From: Steinernema hermaphroditum
Taxonomy: Eukaryota > Nematoda > Chromadorea > Rhabditida > Steinernematidae
Reading direction: 5' to 3'
Assembly: GCA_030435675.1 (NCBI GenBank)
Contig: CM059622.1
Location: 13,702,001 to 13,766,000, forward strand
DNA length: 64,000 nt
The notes under the pieces are model-generated. The model did no database searches. It saw nothing but the letters and a program-made list of their open reading frames with translations, and was not told the DNA's origin. Position numbers and translations under genes: made by a program. Positions 10,411-22,386 of this stretch are shown piece by piece; position 1 is the first letter of the stretch; each line of letters starts with the position of its first letter.

Positions 10411-11963
10411 GTCACTTCAAAATGTAATCAACGAAACGACGAATCTCTCGGACGTTTTGGTCTTCATCGCGACAAACTCGAATCTACAGTGCCCGGGTCG
10501 CTCTTTCTGCCGGACGGTAGCAGCGCTGAAGGAACGCGGAGCCACTGTGGCAACGTTTCGTTACACCTTCACGGACACTGGCCCGCTGCCCGAACTCAAC
10601 ATCGCATCTGAGGGATTCGCCCTGACATCCGAGGAAAACATGTACGTGACGTTCAAGAAGATGGTACAAAGAGGGAATTGGACTTCTTCCTCAAAGTCGA
10701 CACCGGTGCTGGTCGATGAGCGCAAGCGCGGCCCTTCTGCGACGAACGCAAACGTTGTGCGCGGAGGTGACAAGCGTTGTTCAGGCGACAGAGCGAAGAT
10801 GGCGATCGACATATATCTGTTGCTAGATTCGTCGCAATCCATTGGGAACACGTCGTTCCAAACGGTAGATTTAAGCACTCTCTCGATACTCATCACCATT
10901 TTAGGTGAAAAGTACGGCTTCAGATATGTTTGACCAACTCACGTTTGGTCAAAATGGCTACAACTCAAGATTGGCCATTGTCAACGTGGGCGACGAACCA
11001 TTGCTCATCCATCGCTTGGACGACACGACCAATACGGACGCTGCCCTTCGCAGCATCGAAGGCGTCCCATACTTGGATGCCAAATCCGCGAACCTCCACG
11101 GGCATGTTTCTTTCTGTTGTGGGTTATGTTAACATACTTACACATTTAGTGCGTTTTCCTTGATTGGGAACTTGGTGAAGAATCGAGAAAGTGAGAGGCC
11201 CGTTCTTGTTGTGCTGATGTCCGACCAGCATGTGGGGAGCTGCGACGGTCCGCACATTCCGGATCTCTGCAGGTCCGCCGCCCAGGTCCGAGAGACGGCA
11301 ACCGTGGCCACGATTGCTTTCAAGTTCTACGACGCCGGCTCAGCAAACTTGAGCACTTTGGCAAGCCCCTGCGCAAGCTTCACTAACAACGAGCAGCTGC
11401 CATCACAGTTCCACCATCTTCTCAGTAGCATCACGTGCTTCTGTCCCTCCCCGTGGCACCAGTTCAAGCTCGACGCCTGCACACCGACAACGTCATGCGT
11501 TCGGCCCATGGAGTCATTCGTGAAGTATACCACCGCGCAAAGGTACTGCAAGAACCATGGAGGCTCTCTGGTTACCATCCTGTCACAGGCAAAGAACGAC
11601 TTCGTCACCGGTTTGTTTTCTCTTTTTTCGACACCTCACATTAAATTGCCCTAGGACTCACCGATGGAGTCAGCCAGTTCTACGTAGGGCTCACCATCGA
11701 CCCCTATCATACATTTCTTGGATACACGACCGGCCGCTGGGACAGCGGAGATAACGTAAACTATCTCCATTTCCTCATCCATCCAAAACTTTATCTTTCA
11801 GTACATCGACGGAGTCAGTTACGGAAACTTCGTCGCTCCTCCTACGCTCAACAGCTGCACTGTCACCAAGAAGGGCATTTGGGCCAGCTTGACCTGTGAC
11901 GACGAGACACACCCGGCGAAGTACGTCTGTGAAGTGCGCGGAATCGACGCCGACGTTCATTAA
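10411..11963 (+). pseudogene. VWA/C-type lectin, 5'-truncated copy B
   Basis: Exons 3-7 of the lectin gene are intact with the same splice sites (10411-10864, 10905-11101, 11150-11610, 11655-11755, 11802-11963). Exons 1-2, the signal peptide and half of the first VWA domain are gone, replaced upstream by repeat R. The coding part looks identical to copy A. It is probably non-functional unless a new first exon is recruited. Confidence 0.85.
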
Positions 11964-12118
11964 GGAGGAGACCCTGTGATTTCTTTGCGTATGATGACTA
12001 TTTCTCCATTGTGTGAATAAACTGAGAGCATTGCAAAATCACATTGAAACCTCCTTTCCAATAAAGATTTCCTCGTCAATCATCGGATCGTGCTGATGCT
12101 CCAACCTGCTTCTAATCG

Positions 12119-12239
12119 TGGTGAGCGGTCGGTCCTCGGTCGTTCCGGTCGCTCTTTGAGCGTTCGGTTGATTTGATGGCAAACCCTGTGGCATTTGTGA
12201 TTCTCCCGGTTCTCCCCTGGAGGTTCGCCGCCGCCAAGT
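12119..12239 (+). repeat. Diverged repeat R (duplicate of 2618-2738)
   Basis: Carried along inside segmental duplication copy B. Confidence 0.6.
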
Positions 12240-12424
12240 CGCTGATAAGATAGCAACTCGATGACGAAAGAACGATAAACGCCACAACGCGTCTATGTTG
12301 TTCCTCGAATGATCCCAGCGGTGGACGCTCCACTGCGTCACTTCAGGTGGCATGGAGCGAGCGAGAAGAAGATCGCCGACCAAGTCGCTCGCAGAGCAGA
12401 AAAGGAGTTACTTTTGCTGAGTCT

Positions 12425-13160
12425 ATGGAGGCAGAAGGAGACGACCAGGTAAGTCAAAATCCACTGGCATAGCGGCGTTTTTGATTATCCACACATGCAT
12501 TCTTGGTGATCTGGACTGTTTAGGCGCTTGAACAGTCTTCCTTATTGCAAACAAGCCGAGAGTTATCGGCTGTCAAACCTGAGGTGCCATGAAATAAACC
12601 AAAAGAGTCACTATGGACAGAATCTCATTGTGAATCGCAGCAAAGAACGCCGAGTTCGGAGACCACACACGTGCTTCCTTCAGGAGATGTCAAGGTAGGC
12701 GACCCATTCCTCGCGTTTTTTTAATGCATAACATAGCTGAAACCAAACGAATGCCTAATTATGATCGAGACGAATAGGAGACCGAGACCTACAAGCTCAC
12801 AGATCCGCCATTCAAGATGCGGGCCTTGATCAACACAGTCAAGTTCTATTTACGGCTTCACCACGAGAGGTGTGGTCACTCGCCGTTCAAGTAGCCGTTT
12901 CCTATCACGGTGGAGAGGAGCTGGATCTAAACGAGCACGTGAGGCAGGGTAGTTCCCTGGAAATCGTTTTTGTTTCGAAACAGATCGGTTACTCAATGGT
13001 AGGCCGCAATGTTAGGCGTTATACATTATCATATTTAGCCTGCGAAAGCCTTCGAAATCAACTTACAAAACAATATTATTACGCCAATACAGTCGGTTCC
13101 AAATGGACCCATTTTGGCCTTAGGCTTTGATGATCAGCTCTATTGCGATTGTGAAAACTG
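12425..13160 (+). pseudogene. Block X exons, duplication copy B
   Basis: Same exon-like pieces as 2924-3660 at offset 9501, with a handful of substitutions. No family recognised. Confidence 0.45.
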
Positions 13161-13366
13161 TAGCCGAAGCCGAACAAAAGTAGGGCTAGTCTCTTCAGAC
13201 ACACACTAATATAGATCATTTAGAGGCCTCTGAAAACGGCCCAAAAGATGGTGAGCTACAGTAGTTTGAACTTTTTCAGCGACATTGTGCAATGGATCTT
13301 TTCAGGTACCCCTATAAAGGTTCCACACTGTGTGGCGGCTCTTCTCAGAGCTAGAATAGAATGAGT

Positions 13367-13414
13367 AGAAAGAAACATGCCCGTGGATGTTCGTGGATTT
13401 GGCATCCAAGTATG
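13367..13414 (-). repeat. Inverted fragment of the lectin gene
   Basis: The reverse complement matches lectin exon 4 and the following intron start (about 1565-1612 and 11066-11113) over 48 bp with two mismatches. It lies 18 bp beyond the right end of duplication copy B. Confidence 0.8.
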
Positions 13415-13564
13415 GCACCGCAAATCAGTGCATTTTGAAGGATCATTACGGCTTTTGTTTTATTTTGCCCAACACGGACGAACATTAAACGACCTTAAAC
13501 ATATCAGCTCTCTCTTACATTACCAGATATGAAAGATAATATCATTTATTCAAAAAAGCGATTC

Positions 13565-14122
13565 TCATTCCTCGCCAGGACCGGCCTCTGGCATACCGCC
13601 TAACCCTCCAAAGAGCGGGAGAAAGAGAGGGGCGAACATGCCGATAGCGCCAACGCCAATCCAGAACAGAACATCATTTAGAACCTGCTGAGCGGGATTG
13701 GCTAAACGATACCACGATAGGCGAACGTCTCAAAGGCGAATCCAACTCGCCGGGGCTGGCGCGGGAGTCGGCGGCGGAGGTAGAGTCGGAGGCGGCGGAA
13801 GTGTCGGCAGATTCAGTGGAGGAAACGTCGGGAGGGGAGGGAAAGTGAATGGCGGTAGGGTAGGAAGATTCAGAGGAGGGAACGTGAACGGCGGCAGAGT
13901 CGGGAAGTTGGCGGCAGAGTCGGGAAGGGCGGGAGGTGGGCAGTGGCGGGAATGTAAAGGGTTGTACGTAGGCGGCGATTTTGGGAGACCTACAATTGGA
14001 TAGAATTCCGAAAAGAGGAGTACATCACTTCCAGCAGTCCCTCACAACCACCCTTCTTGACATATCAAAGGTAAACTCACCGAACAGAGCCCAAAAACGA
14101 GAAACACCACTCGAAACATCAT
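13565..14122 (-). CDS. Small proline-rich secreted or membrane protein
   Basis: Exon 1 (14122-14081) encodes a signal-like MMFRVVFLVFGLCS. An intron (14080-13990, GTGAGT..TTGTAG) leads to a proline-rich stretch with repeats of the type LPPFTFPPLNLPT. A second likely intron of about 46 nt near 13710-13760 removes a stop and joins to a hydrophobic segment (LFWIGVGAIGMFAPLFLPLF) before an acidic C-terminus. The first splice as read leaves the proline-rich frame out of phase, so a splice site or a base is misjudged. No family recognised. The repeats and hydrophobic tail argue that it is real. Confidence 0.5.
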
Positions 14123-14129
14123 TTCGAGC

Positions 14130-14655
14130 CTCGACTGAACTTCGCCAGCCACTGGAAAGCGATTATATTGTGGCGTTGGATCAGGGCTAATCTCTTTATG
14201 TACATGCATGAAATCAACAAACAAGAAAAACGCGGTGCGGCATAACAATATCCTGAGTTCACGGGTCGGTTTCAGGAATGGCGACGGCAAGGGATCACTT
14301 GGATTGGGGGCGTTTGAGGAGGTGACAGCTGGAAGGTCGGAATGGAGGCTCCTCGTCAGAGCTGAAATCGGAGATTCGATTTAGTGTGTGTGGAGAGGGG
14401 TATGAAATCGAAACTAGAGATGTCGTATATGTAAATCTGATCGAGTTGATGTGTTCAAAGTTTGAAGATTAGGAAATTTACATAGTACATGTAAACACGA
14501 ACTCTAGATCTCATGAAACAGTCCAGTCCCTAGTTCCGAAGGTCATAAAGACCTTTTTGAAACCATCAAATAGATTTAGTATGTATCGGAAATATGAAAG
14601 CCTTTTCCGATCTTACGATAACGGAAGACATATGATCATATCTGTGAAACCCGAT
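14130..14655. other. Intergenic
   Basis: No convincing exon, RNA or repeat seen between the proline-rich gene and the 3' end of the Tudor gene. Confidence 0.5.
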
Positions 14656-14662
14656 TTGTCAC

Positions 14663-17600
14663 TTACTCGCTGTCACTCTCAGCGATTGCTGCACTCGAAG
14701 ATCGCGGACCGTTCTGATTCTGATCTTCAGGGTCCGCGTAAGCGTGGACGTTCGCGAATCCAATGCCCTCAAGTCGCTGTCGGACTCCATTTACCGACGT
14801 GCACTGCTTGGCCATGTGACCATGACCTCGGCACTTGAAGCATGCTAAAAGTTCTGTCCGTGGACATAGCATCGTCGTATCTGAACATACCTTTTTTCGG
14901 ACATTGATTTCTGAAGTGTCCCTCTTCATGGCAATAGAAGCATTTCTTCTGAACAAAATATGATTCGAGAGCTGTGGCGATGGTGGGGCCAGGAGGCGTT
15001 CTGCGCGGTTGCTGGAAGACGTTGTATCCTTTGACGACTTCTTTCGGCTCCTCTTTTGGCTTGGAAGGACCTGAATTTCAGTAGGTGATCAGGAGAAGAT
15101 GGAATGAATAGACTTACCAGCTTCTTCAGCTGGGGTATGGTCAAACCAGTCATCTTCTGCAGGGTCGACTTTGGCCTCTTCGGATTCTTCTTCCAAGATC
15201 GGGCTCTGAAGGGTTGCTGGAATCTCCTGAGAAGTGCCATCAGTTGAGGTAGGTTCATAAGATGTGAGGTCGCAGTGGTCGGAGGCGAGCTTACGGACCT
15301 TCACCGTGGGTCGAGGTGGTTTCGTGGTGGTCTTCTTAGATACATCTGAGCTACAAGTAGGGGTTTTGAGTTCTTCTTGATTTCTGAGTTCGGATTGGAT
15401 CTGCGGTTCCGTGCCGGAGTCCTCGACTTGGCCACCTTCCTTCTTGACGTCCTCGATGACTTCCTCTATGGCATCCACTTGGAAAACTCCAGATTTAACT
15501 TCGACTTCGAAAGCCCCTGAACCTTCATCTTTTCCTTCCGCCGTAGTCTCGACTTTGACCTCGTTAGGCTCGGCATTCTGATCTTCTTTAACATTGGCAT
15601 TGTCCTTCATCGTCACCGGTTCAACATCAGCAGGCTTATCGATATGGCTCTCAACCCCCTTTTTATTCTGTGACACTTTCTGATGCTCCTCTTCCTTGAC
15701 ACACACATCTTCTTCTACGTCTTTTGCTGTCTTCGCGATAGCCGCCTTGTTAACCTTCGTAGCCGCCAGCTCAGTCCTCCCTATTTCACTGTCGTATCTT
15801 TCAAGCTCAGCTTCGTCCAATTTAAAGAGAGTCGGTCTGTAAGGATCAACAAATTTTTCCTCGACTAGGTCTTCCTCGTCCTTCTTCCTATCACCTTCGC
15901 TTATCTCGACCGTCGACACAACCTTCTCCTCTTCTTTGATATTCTTAGTGATTCCAGCGTGCTCACTTTTGTTCCAACTGATTAAGTTGAACTCTTTGGA
16001 AGCTTCTTCGACTTTCTGCTCTGGAGCGACACGGAATGCGCTGAATAGCTGCCGAACTGAGGGCGCGAAATCAGTAGATTGGCGTTTCTTCGAGTCACGC
16101 AACGTTTCAGATCCAGAAGGAGCTACATCGGGCTTCTCGGGCTCGAGGTTCAGTTCACGAGAGAAGAAAGAAAATGCACCAGGGTCAGGGACGTCTTCTT
16201 TTGCGGGATTGTCGTAGTCGGCTATATCGGCGGAGCTGAGGCATTCTAATGGTGCTTTGGCATCATAAACGTAGTTTTCTATTTGAGTCTCCTCTTGAGG
16301 GGCAGGTGCATGTTGCTCCTTTGTGCTCAAGGGAGTCCGGTTCTCTTCTGCTTTGAGTTCCTTAGCCTTAATATCAACGACGTCATCCGGTGCAGTCTCG
16401 ATGACACCAACATAAGCCATTAAATCACCGTCTTTAGCCACAAGTTCATCTTCAGGAACAGCTTCTTGAGAACTAGTGGATGTCCGTTTTACGTCGACAC
16501 CCGACTGTTCTGTGGACTCTTCTTTTTCGCTGTGTGATGCAGGTGCAGGAACATCAGATTCTTCAACTTCTTTTCGCTTCAACACTTTCTCTTCACTCGA
16601 CTCTTGGTCCTTTCTGTCATCCTCATCATCTTGTGGACCAGGTTCGGGTTGTTTAGGATCGTTAACTTCTTTTGTGCCGGCAGATTCTCTCAACTTATCG
16701 TGTCCTCCTTCGACCGAGGTACCATCCTCCACGAAATCTTCCTCTTCAAGCGCGGGCTTCTCCTCGATAACGTCCACCACTGCAGCCTTAGAAATGTGCT
16801 CCTTAGTAATCGAGTCACTTTCATCCGACTGGTAGAAAGCCTCCTCGGAGGCGGTCTCCTGGCCTTCTGAGTAGCTGCTCGATGACTCGGTTTTATCGAG
16901 AGTGTCTGAGCGACGTCGCTCAAAGGTCAAAGGCGGGCGAGGTGGACCAAGGGTAGAACCGCCACGTCCACCCCGATAAGAATCGTTCCGTCTGTGTCCA
17001 TCGGAGTTGCGCATAATCGGTGGAGGGACGTAGGCGGTGCGCGGAAGGTTGTTTTGCCGTCGGTATGTGTCCTCATAGCGGCGCACTTGTCTTTCATTGC
17101 CGATGACGGCGTAACGAGGCAATTCATCCATGTTTCCCCCCATAATTTCGTTACGTTTCTTCTGGCAATAGGACTCAAAGTGGCCAAGTTCGCCGCAGTA
17201 GAAACATTTCTGTCTGTCTGAAAAGGGTAGAGTTAGATTTGAAGCGAATACAGTGTGAAAGATTCACAAATATGCGTGGAAATACCAAGGAGTTGAAAAG
17301 CTCTGTTTTCGATATAACGTTACTTTTAAGGCCACGTGAAACATGTCTCAATGAACCCATTTTCTAAGGAAACCTTATGGGGACAGATGGTAAATAGTAG
17401 AAAGAGAAACTTACTGAGATCCCTACGGCGCCTGCCGGACGAAGTTGACGGCGACGGTTCCCGCGAAGTCAGCCTCGATGGTCCTGTATGTGACTGCGGC
17501 TGAGGACTGCGATTCCTTGCCTGCAGCGCCAGCCTATTTCCATCACCCGGAGGCGGACTTCTCTCCCTCGGCGCCATTTCCTGCGGGTTCATGTTCCGGA

Positions 17601-18453
17601 AGTTCCTGTTGAACAGCATCATTCGGATGTCGTCGTTTTGCCCATTGTGACCCGCGTACATATGTACCTTGAAGCCGCCGACGTCTCCATCCAAGACTGT
17701 TCCTGAAAAAGAATGCGAGATTATGCGAGATCTTTCGATGCCTACGGATTTTGATGAAGAGGTTCTTGTTCTTCACGTACTGGATCAGATTCTGGCATTC
17801 CTCGTTGGTGAGGGGGAAGTCGTCGGCGAACTCGTCCAAAGCAAATCTGATCGCCATGGGAGGGACATGCAGGATGGGGTTTCCTTTCGGAACCAAGTAG
17901 GTCTGCCCAGCGGGAACAGAGACGGTGGCGCCCGTGTCCACCAAGTAGATCTGAATTTCGACGAGTTAAGCTAATTCGTCCCCTGTCCTCGAATTGACTC
18001 ACCTCGACGTAGTTATCGCCTATGTGGTAGACAAGACCTCGCATGAACTGATCATGCCTGTTCTTGACGAGGACCGCCTGAGTGAGGCCAGGATTGAACG
18101 TCTGCTTGCACTTGGAATGTTCCCGCCGGATGACATCCTGGACGTTCTTCTCCAAATCGTCCGTTTCCATCACGATGGCGTAGAAACGATTACTATCTGT
18201 AAGGGTGTATTCAGAGGCTATAGACGAGATCTCGTAAAAATTGATCATGCCTTTTCTTAATAAGAACTCATTTTAGAGAAAACCATTTACCTTCAATAAC
18301 GAGATTCTTCACATAAAGTGGGCTGATTTTCGCCTTGATGTGCGGGAGAACTCTCTCTTTGTAGCGGACGATCTTGAAAGAGGTCTGTTTGACGATGTTC
18401 TGCATGAGGGCACCATTCCTGTCACGTTGGCGGCTTTCGTTGGCTGAATGCAT
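14663..18453 (-). CDS. Tudor paralog 1: extended Tudor, long acidic region, three CCHC knuckles
   Basis: Exons run approximately 18453-18294, 18211-18001, 17949-17748, 17702-17416, 17216-15119, 15070-14902 and 14854-14663. The first three make an extended Tudor domain: VKNLVIEG, NRFYAIVMETDDL, AVLVKNRHDQFMRGLV, YLVDTGATVSVP, IRFALDEF. Then come an Arg/Ser/Pro segment, a CCHC knuckle (CFYCGELGHFESYC), about 650 residues rich in Glu, Asp, Lys and Ser, and two further knuckles (CFYCHEEGHFRNQC and CFKCRGHGHMAKQC). CCHC knuckles usually bind RNA; Tudor proteins often scaffold germ granules and small-RNA factors. The canonical DYG is DTG here. The start at 18453 is tentative, since its paralogs have a short separate first exon. 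Confidence 0.75.
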
Positions 18454-18489
18454 TACAGTTGATTAGTCGGTCCATCAAAGTATCGGGAG

Positions 18490-19420
18490 TTCTATCTTCA
18501 AAGTTTACATCATGGGGTGTGATTGTATGTTTAAGCCGATTACATGCTTTACTTTAAAGATTGATGGTCTTTAGACACTGAAACCACGAGGTACGTGTTT
18601 CGTATGACTCTGGTTATTAGGGAAATCCCAACAGTAGTAAGCTAAGACATGATGATAGCAGTGTCGACCCTTCTAGAAAGTGGTTGGTTGAACAACCCAG
18701 ATCTCTGTATACCAGTGGAGAGACTGTAAATATAACTCATCACTTCCGATATTGTGCTTTCCTACAAAATCGAACGTATGACTCATTGTAACTTTCAGTG
18801 TGAACCGCCACTGATATCAATAGTCGACTGAACATGTGAAATTTTAGGCTAGAGCAGCTGCAACCGTTGCAAACGGCTAATCCACTTGGAATCTAAAGAC
18901 GAGAAAGCATCATCAAAGTGCACTGATCTTATGGGTTAAATCTCCAACGTTCATATCATGAGTTGAGATGCTCCTAGTCATGGCGTTTGGTTTGTTGAAG
19001 TGTGTTAAAGCCGATTACATGCTTAACTTTAAAGATTAATGGTCTTTAGATACTGAAACCACGAGGTACGTGTTTCGTATGACTCTGGTTATTAGGGAAA
19101 TCCCAATCTCAAGGTCTCTAGTTAGCTGAAACGTGATGCACTAATAGTAGTACTGTCACCCCTTCCAGAAAGTGTTTGGTTGAACAACCTAGATTTTTGT
19201 ATCCCAGAGGAAAGACTGCAAATATCACTCTTCCGATCGTGCGAAAAAATCGAACATGTAACTTTCAGTGTGAACGGCCATATCAATCATCGACTGAACA
19301 TATGACATTTTAGGCCAGAGCAGCTGCAAGCGTTGCAAACGGTTAATTCAGTCTGAATCTATAGGCGAGAAAGCGTTCTTAAAATGCACTGCTCTCATGG
19401 ATTGCATCAAATGGCGAATC
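18490..19420. repeat. Tandem duplication (about 478 bp unit) with a strongly conserved block
   Basis: Two diverged direct copies start near 18523 and 19001. Most of the unit differs at many sites, but 18566-18631 and 19041-19106 are identical over 66 bp except one base. That block can fold: ACCA-GAG-GTACG pairs with CGTAT-CTC-TGGT around a TGTTT loop. No open reading is shared. It could be a structured RNA or a regulatory block. Confidence 0.7.
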
Positions 19421-19424
19421 GATT

Positions 19425-20985
19425 GGGTGGAACAGGGTGGCATGTTTATATGACGTGTGGCGACCAGGGGAATATTTCGCAAACGTGAGCAATACGGATT
19501 TTCGAAAAGGAAGGCTAATAAACATTCGAATATCTGTGTTTTGTTTTGTGAGGATACCTATGAAATTCATGTGGAACGCCGCAAAAACTGTGTTTGGAGT
19601 CTTAGAGATATTGCAGAATCAGTCCACAACCAACCTAAGTATCCATGCATGTAGAAGACAGGCTCATCCACGTCTCTCTCCTCGCTTCTCCTCTCGGAGG
19701 CTCCTCTTCGTCGGCCACTTGGCATGGCAACAAGAAGCACGGGAATCGCACGCTGATTTCTGAAACGATCGATATTTGCAAACGGAGACGAGGAACGCGC
19801 GCGCTCGACGGCGCCGTCGTCGACACAAACACCCCGACGGCGGCGACAGTGGCGATGTTGCGATTTAGGGAGCGTTTTGGTGGGGAGGAGTTGTGAGGTG
19901 GATGGGAGCAAAACAGTGGAGCTTTCATAATAAGAAAGCGTCGAACTCGTGTAAACGTGCGACCGACGATGGCATTGCTTCGGCGTCATCGTTCAGAAAA
20001 ACAAAGAACGGATGAACACCTGGAGTCTATCCTTTCCAAAGAGGGGACATGTTTCCATTGTTTCCTTCTTCAAGCAGCGACATCAAAAAGGAACTATTCG
20101 TGGCTTCGTCAGTTAGAACAGCAAGGCTATGCAACCTAGGGCTGTTCGCTACGTAAGGAGAAGGAACGTTACAAACGCTTTCCATCCAAACACGACCCTA
20201 AGAAGCCAAACAAGACGCAATATATAGGCACGTATCTCTGATCGGCGATAGGTTTTTGAATAGTGTTTTGCTGTAGTTCATGTTTATCTGTGACCGACGA
20301 TCTCGCTATGGAACGAACAGAGGGACAAGTGTGATCCCACACTCTACATCACACATTGCCGTCTCTGGCGACATGTACTAAGGGACAAATCATAACATTG
20401 CAACTCAAAACATATCACAGAGACGCGCTGAAACGGCACCCCGGACAGAGAATGGCTCGCGGTCGTACGACGGTTCCTATGGAGACGTGTAGAGGAAAGC
20501 AGCGAGATATTCGACGGAGAAAGCTTGACATCCTGAGAAGGGTGCTTGCTTTTGGGAAGGCGCTTTGAATTTTAAAATGAAGCGGGAAGAGAGAATGTTT
20601 TGGGAATGTTCGATTAATTATTCATGGAAACAAGATGGGCGCGACGACGTGAATATAATGAGTACGATGCTCCAGTGGGATCAGAATTGCCTTGCCGAAG
20701 TAATGAGATTATGCGAAGCGCCATCCACACAAGTCAGCGAACACGTACTATGGGTTTTGGAGAAAGGTCAATTGTCCAGAGGTTTTGTGCAAACTTTTGG
20801 CCGTGTTTGAGGCTGATGCAATTATAGTACATTGTTTTGAATACTACTGTAGGAAGATTTACCAAAGTTGACTCTCGGGAGCATCAATTCAACAAATTAA
20901 AAAAAGGATAAAAGCAATTAACGGAAGTCGCCTGCTGGAGACCTAACACCGTTTTAAGACAGTGAGCTTTTGACAAGAAATAAAA
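19425..20985. other. Intergenic, with a GC-rich part near 19650-19900
   Basis: Open readings exist on both strands in the GC-rich part, but none has a recognisable domain or splice structure. It may be a promoter or an unrecognised gene. Confidence 0.4.
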
Positions 20986-20989
20986 CGAT

Positions 20990-21074
20990 TCCAACCAGCC
21001 GGATTCGAACCAGCGACCTAAGGATCACTGACCAACGCTACAGTCCTCCGCTCTACCAACTGAGCTATGGTTGG
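20990..21074 (-). tRNA. tRNA-Tyr (GTA) with intron
   Basis: 85 nt. The acceptor stem CCAACCA pairs with TGGTTGG, with discriminator A. D-loop AGTTGGTA, anticodon loop CTGTAG, a 12-nt intron (CGTTGGTCAGTG), then ATCCTT, and T-arm GGTTCGAATCC. A T4 run follows. It is divergent from the gene at 21180 across a 105-bp spacer. The intron differs by two bases from the other copies. Confidence 0.93.
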
Positions 21075-21179
21075 ATGGCGTCTCATTCCTATGTGGTTTA
21101 TGTGGCATGAGGCGTAGAATAATTCATGTGCATTGGCGCCCTATCTTCTTATATAATTCCGCCACTATCAAAGTTAGAT

Positions 21180-21264
21180 CCAACCATAGCTCAGTTGGTA
21201 GAGCGGAGGACTGTAGTGTTGGTCAGAGATCCTTAGGTCGCTGGTTCGAATCCGGCTGGTTGGA
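21180..21264 (+). tRNA. tRNA-Tyr (GTA) with intron
   Basis: 85 nt, same fold as its neighbour, intron TGTTGGTCAGAG after CTGTAG, and a TTTT terminator right after the gene. It forms the right half of a divergent pair. Confidence 0.94.
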
Positions 21265-21269
21265 ATCGT

Positions 21270-22380
21270 TTTGTCAAGCGTAATTTTTGTTTTGTAAAGC
21301 AATCGCAATGCCAAACTCTTCTTTAAGCAACTTTTTTATCTAAAAAAACTTTTTGTTTATTCTCATTCTCCTCCTAATCCGATAAGACACCACTTACTGG
21401 ACTTCGATCTTCGTTGCTTTCTCATGTTCGGTCTCTTCCACTGAAATTGTCCGTCTTCTTCCCGCTGTTTCCCTCGAGATGTCCGATACACGTTCGCTCT
21501 TCCCTGTAGTTACGTTGCCTTGCCTTCTCATTCCATTCACCGATGAGCACTTCCTCTGACTCCTCTCTTCTCTCGATCGCTTCCCCGGGCTCCGTTGGGC
21601 GCATCGCTGCCAGTGCCACATGTTTTGCGTTTGCAGCAATCGATCGTTCTTTACGTGCTGCGCTTCGATCGGTTCAATTTACAATTTTCTCTGCCGATTT
21701 TAAGCATTTTAATGATCGAGCAATAAGAAGGATAACAAAGTTTAGAAAATTTGCAAAATGATGCGCGCGACTTTTGCACAGTTTTAGGACTGTGAAGGAT
21801 ATATAAAATTCCCTAAATGGAATGTCTTCGAGGCGAAAATCTATTTACCTTAACGTCGTTGTATTTCCATTTCTTTTTTCCAAGACTGTCCATGGTCACT
21901 TTCAAAAAGAGAGACCGAAGCACCATAATGAAATATGGTCTGAAAACGGCCCGTGCTTTGGTCTTGTTAATAGCACTTCTTGGTGGATTTGAACATCACA
22001 AAGGGACTGCCATTTGCTCTTTTTTATTCGTATTGCATTACATTCCGAATCATTAGCTAAACTTTAGTGGACAATGGTTCCACGATAGAGTGGTTTTCGG
22101 GGGTCGTTAAAGAGATTCACAGCAATGCCCAGAAGGATCTCAAAAAGATTTACATTTAAAAAGAAAGTACGTATCAACTCTAGTGATTAAATAGAATCCT
22201 ATCCAGTCCTCGCGGTCATACGAAGATGTAACCTTTCCCCATTTACCCGCTCTAACGAGTTGTTCTCAAGGGTGGTTTGAGTGATCGAGTCTCGGCGCAA
22301 ACACCTTTGCGATGTTGCGGTGTATTGGAAGGGTTCCGTAAACACCCTTCACATCCTCTATTCAAACATTTTCCCCAGAT
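21270..22380. other. Intergenic
   Basis: Nothing firm seen. An 81-codon minus-strand open reading (21639-21394) is Glu/Arg-rich but has no family, signal or splice support. Confidence 0.4.
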
Positions 22381-22386
22381 ATTCAC

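Larger units (their letters stand above)
10230..13349. repeat. Segmental duplication, copy B
   Basis: Direct copy of 823-3848 (offset 9501) plus repeat R. At 10324-10325 a CG shared by both sides joins what in copy A is base 96 to base 825. The intervening 728 bp, with the lectin promoter and first two exons, is missing. Confidence 0.9.
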
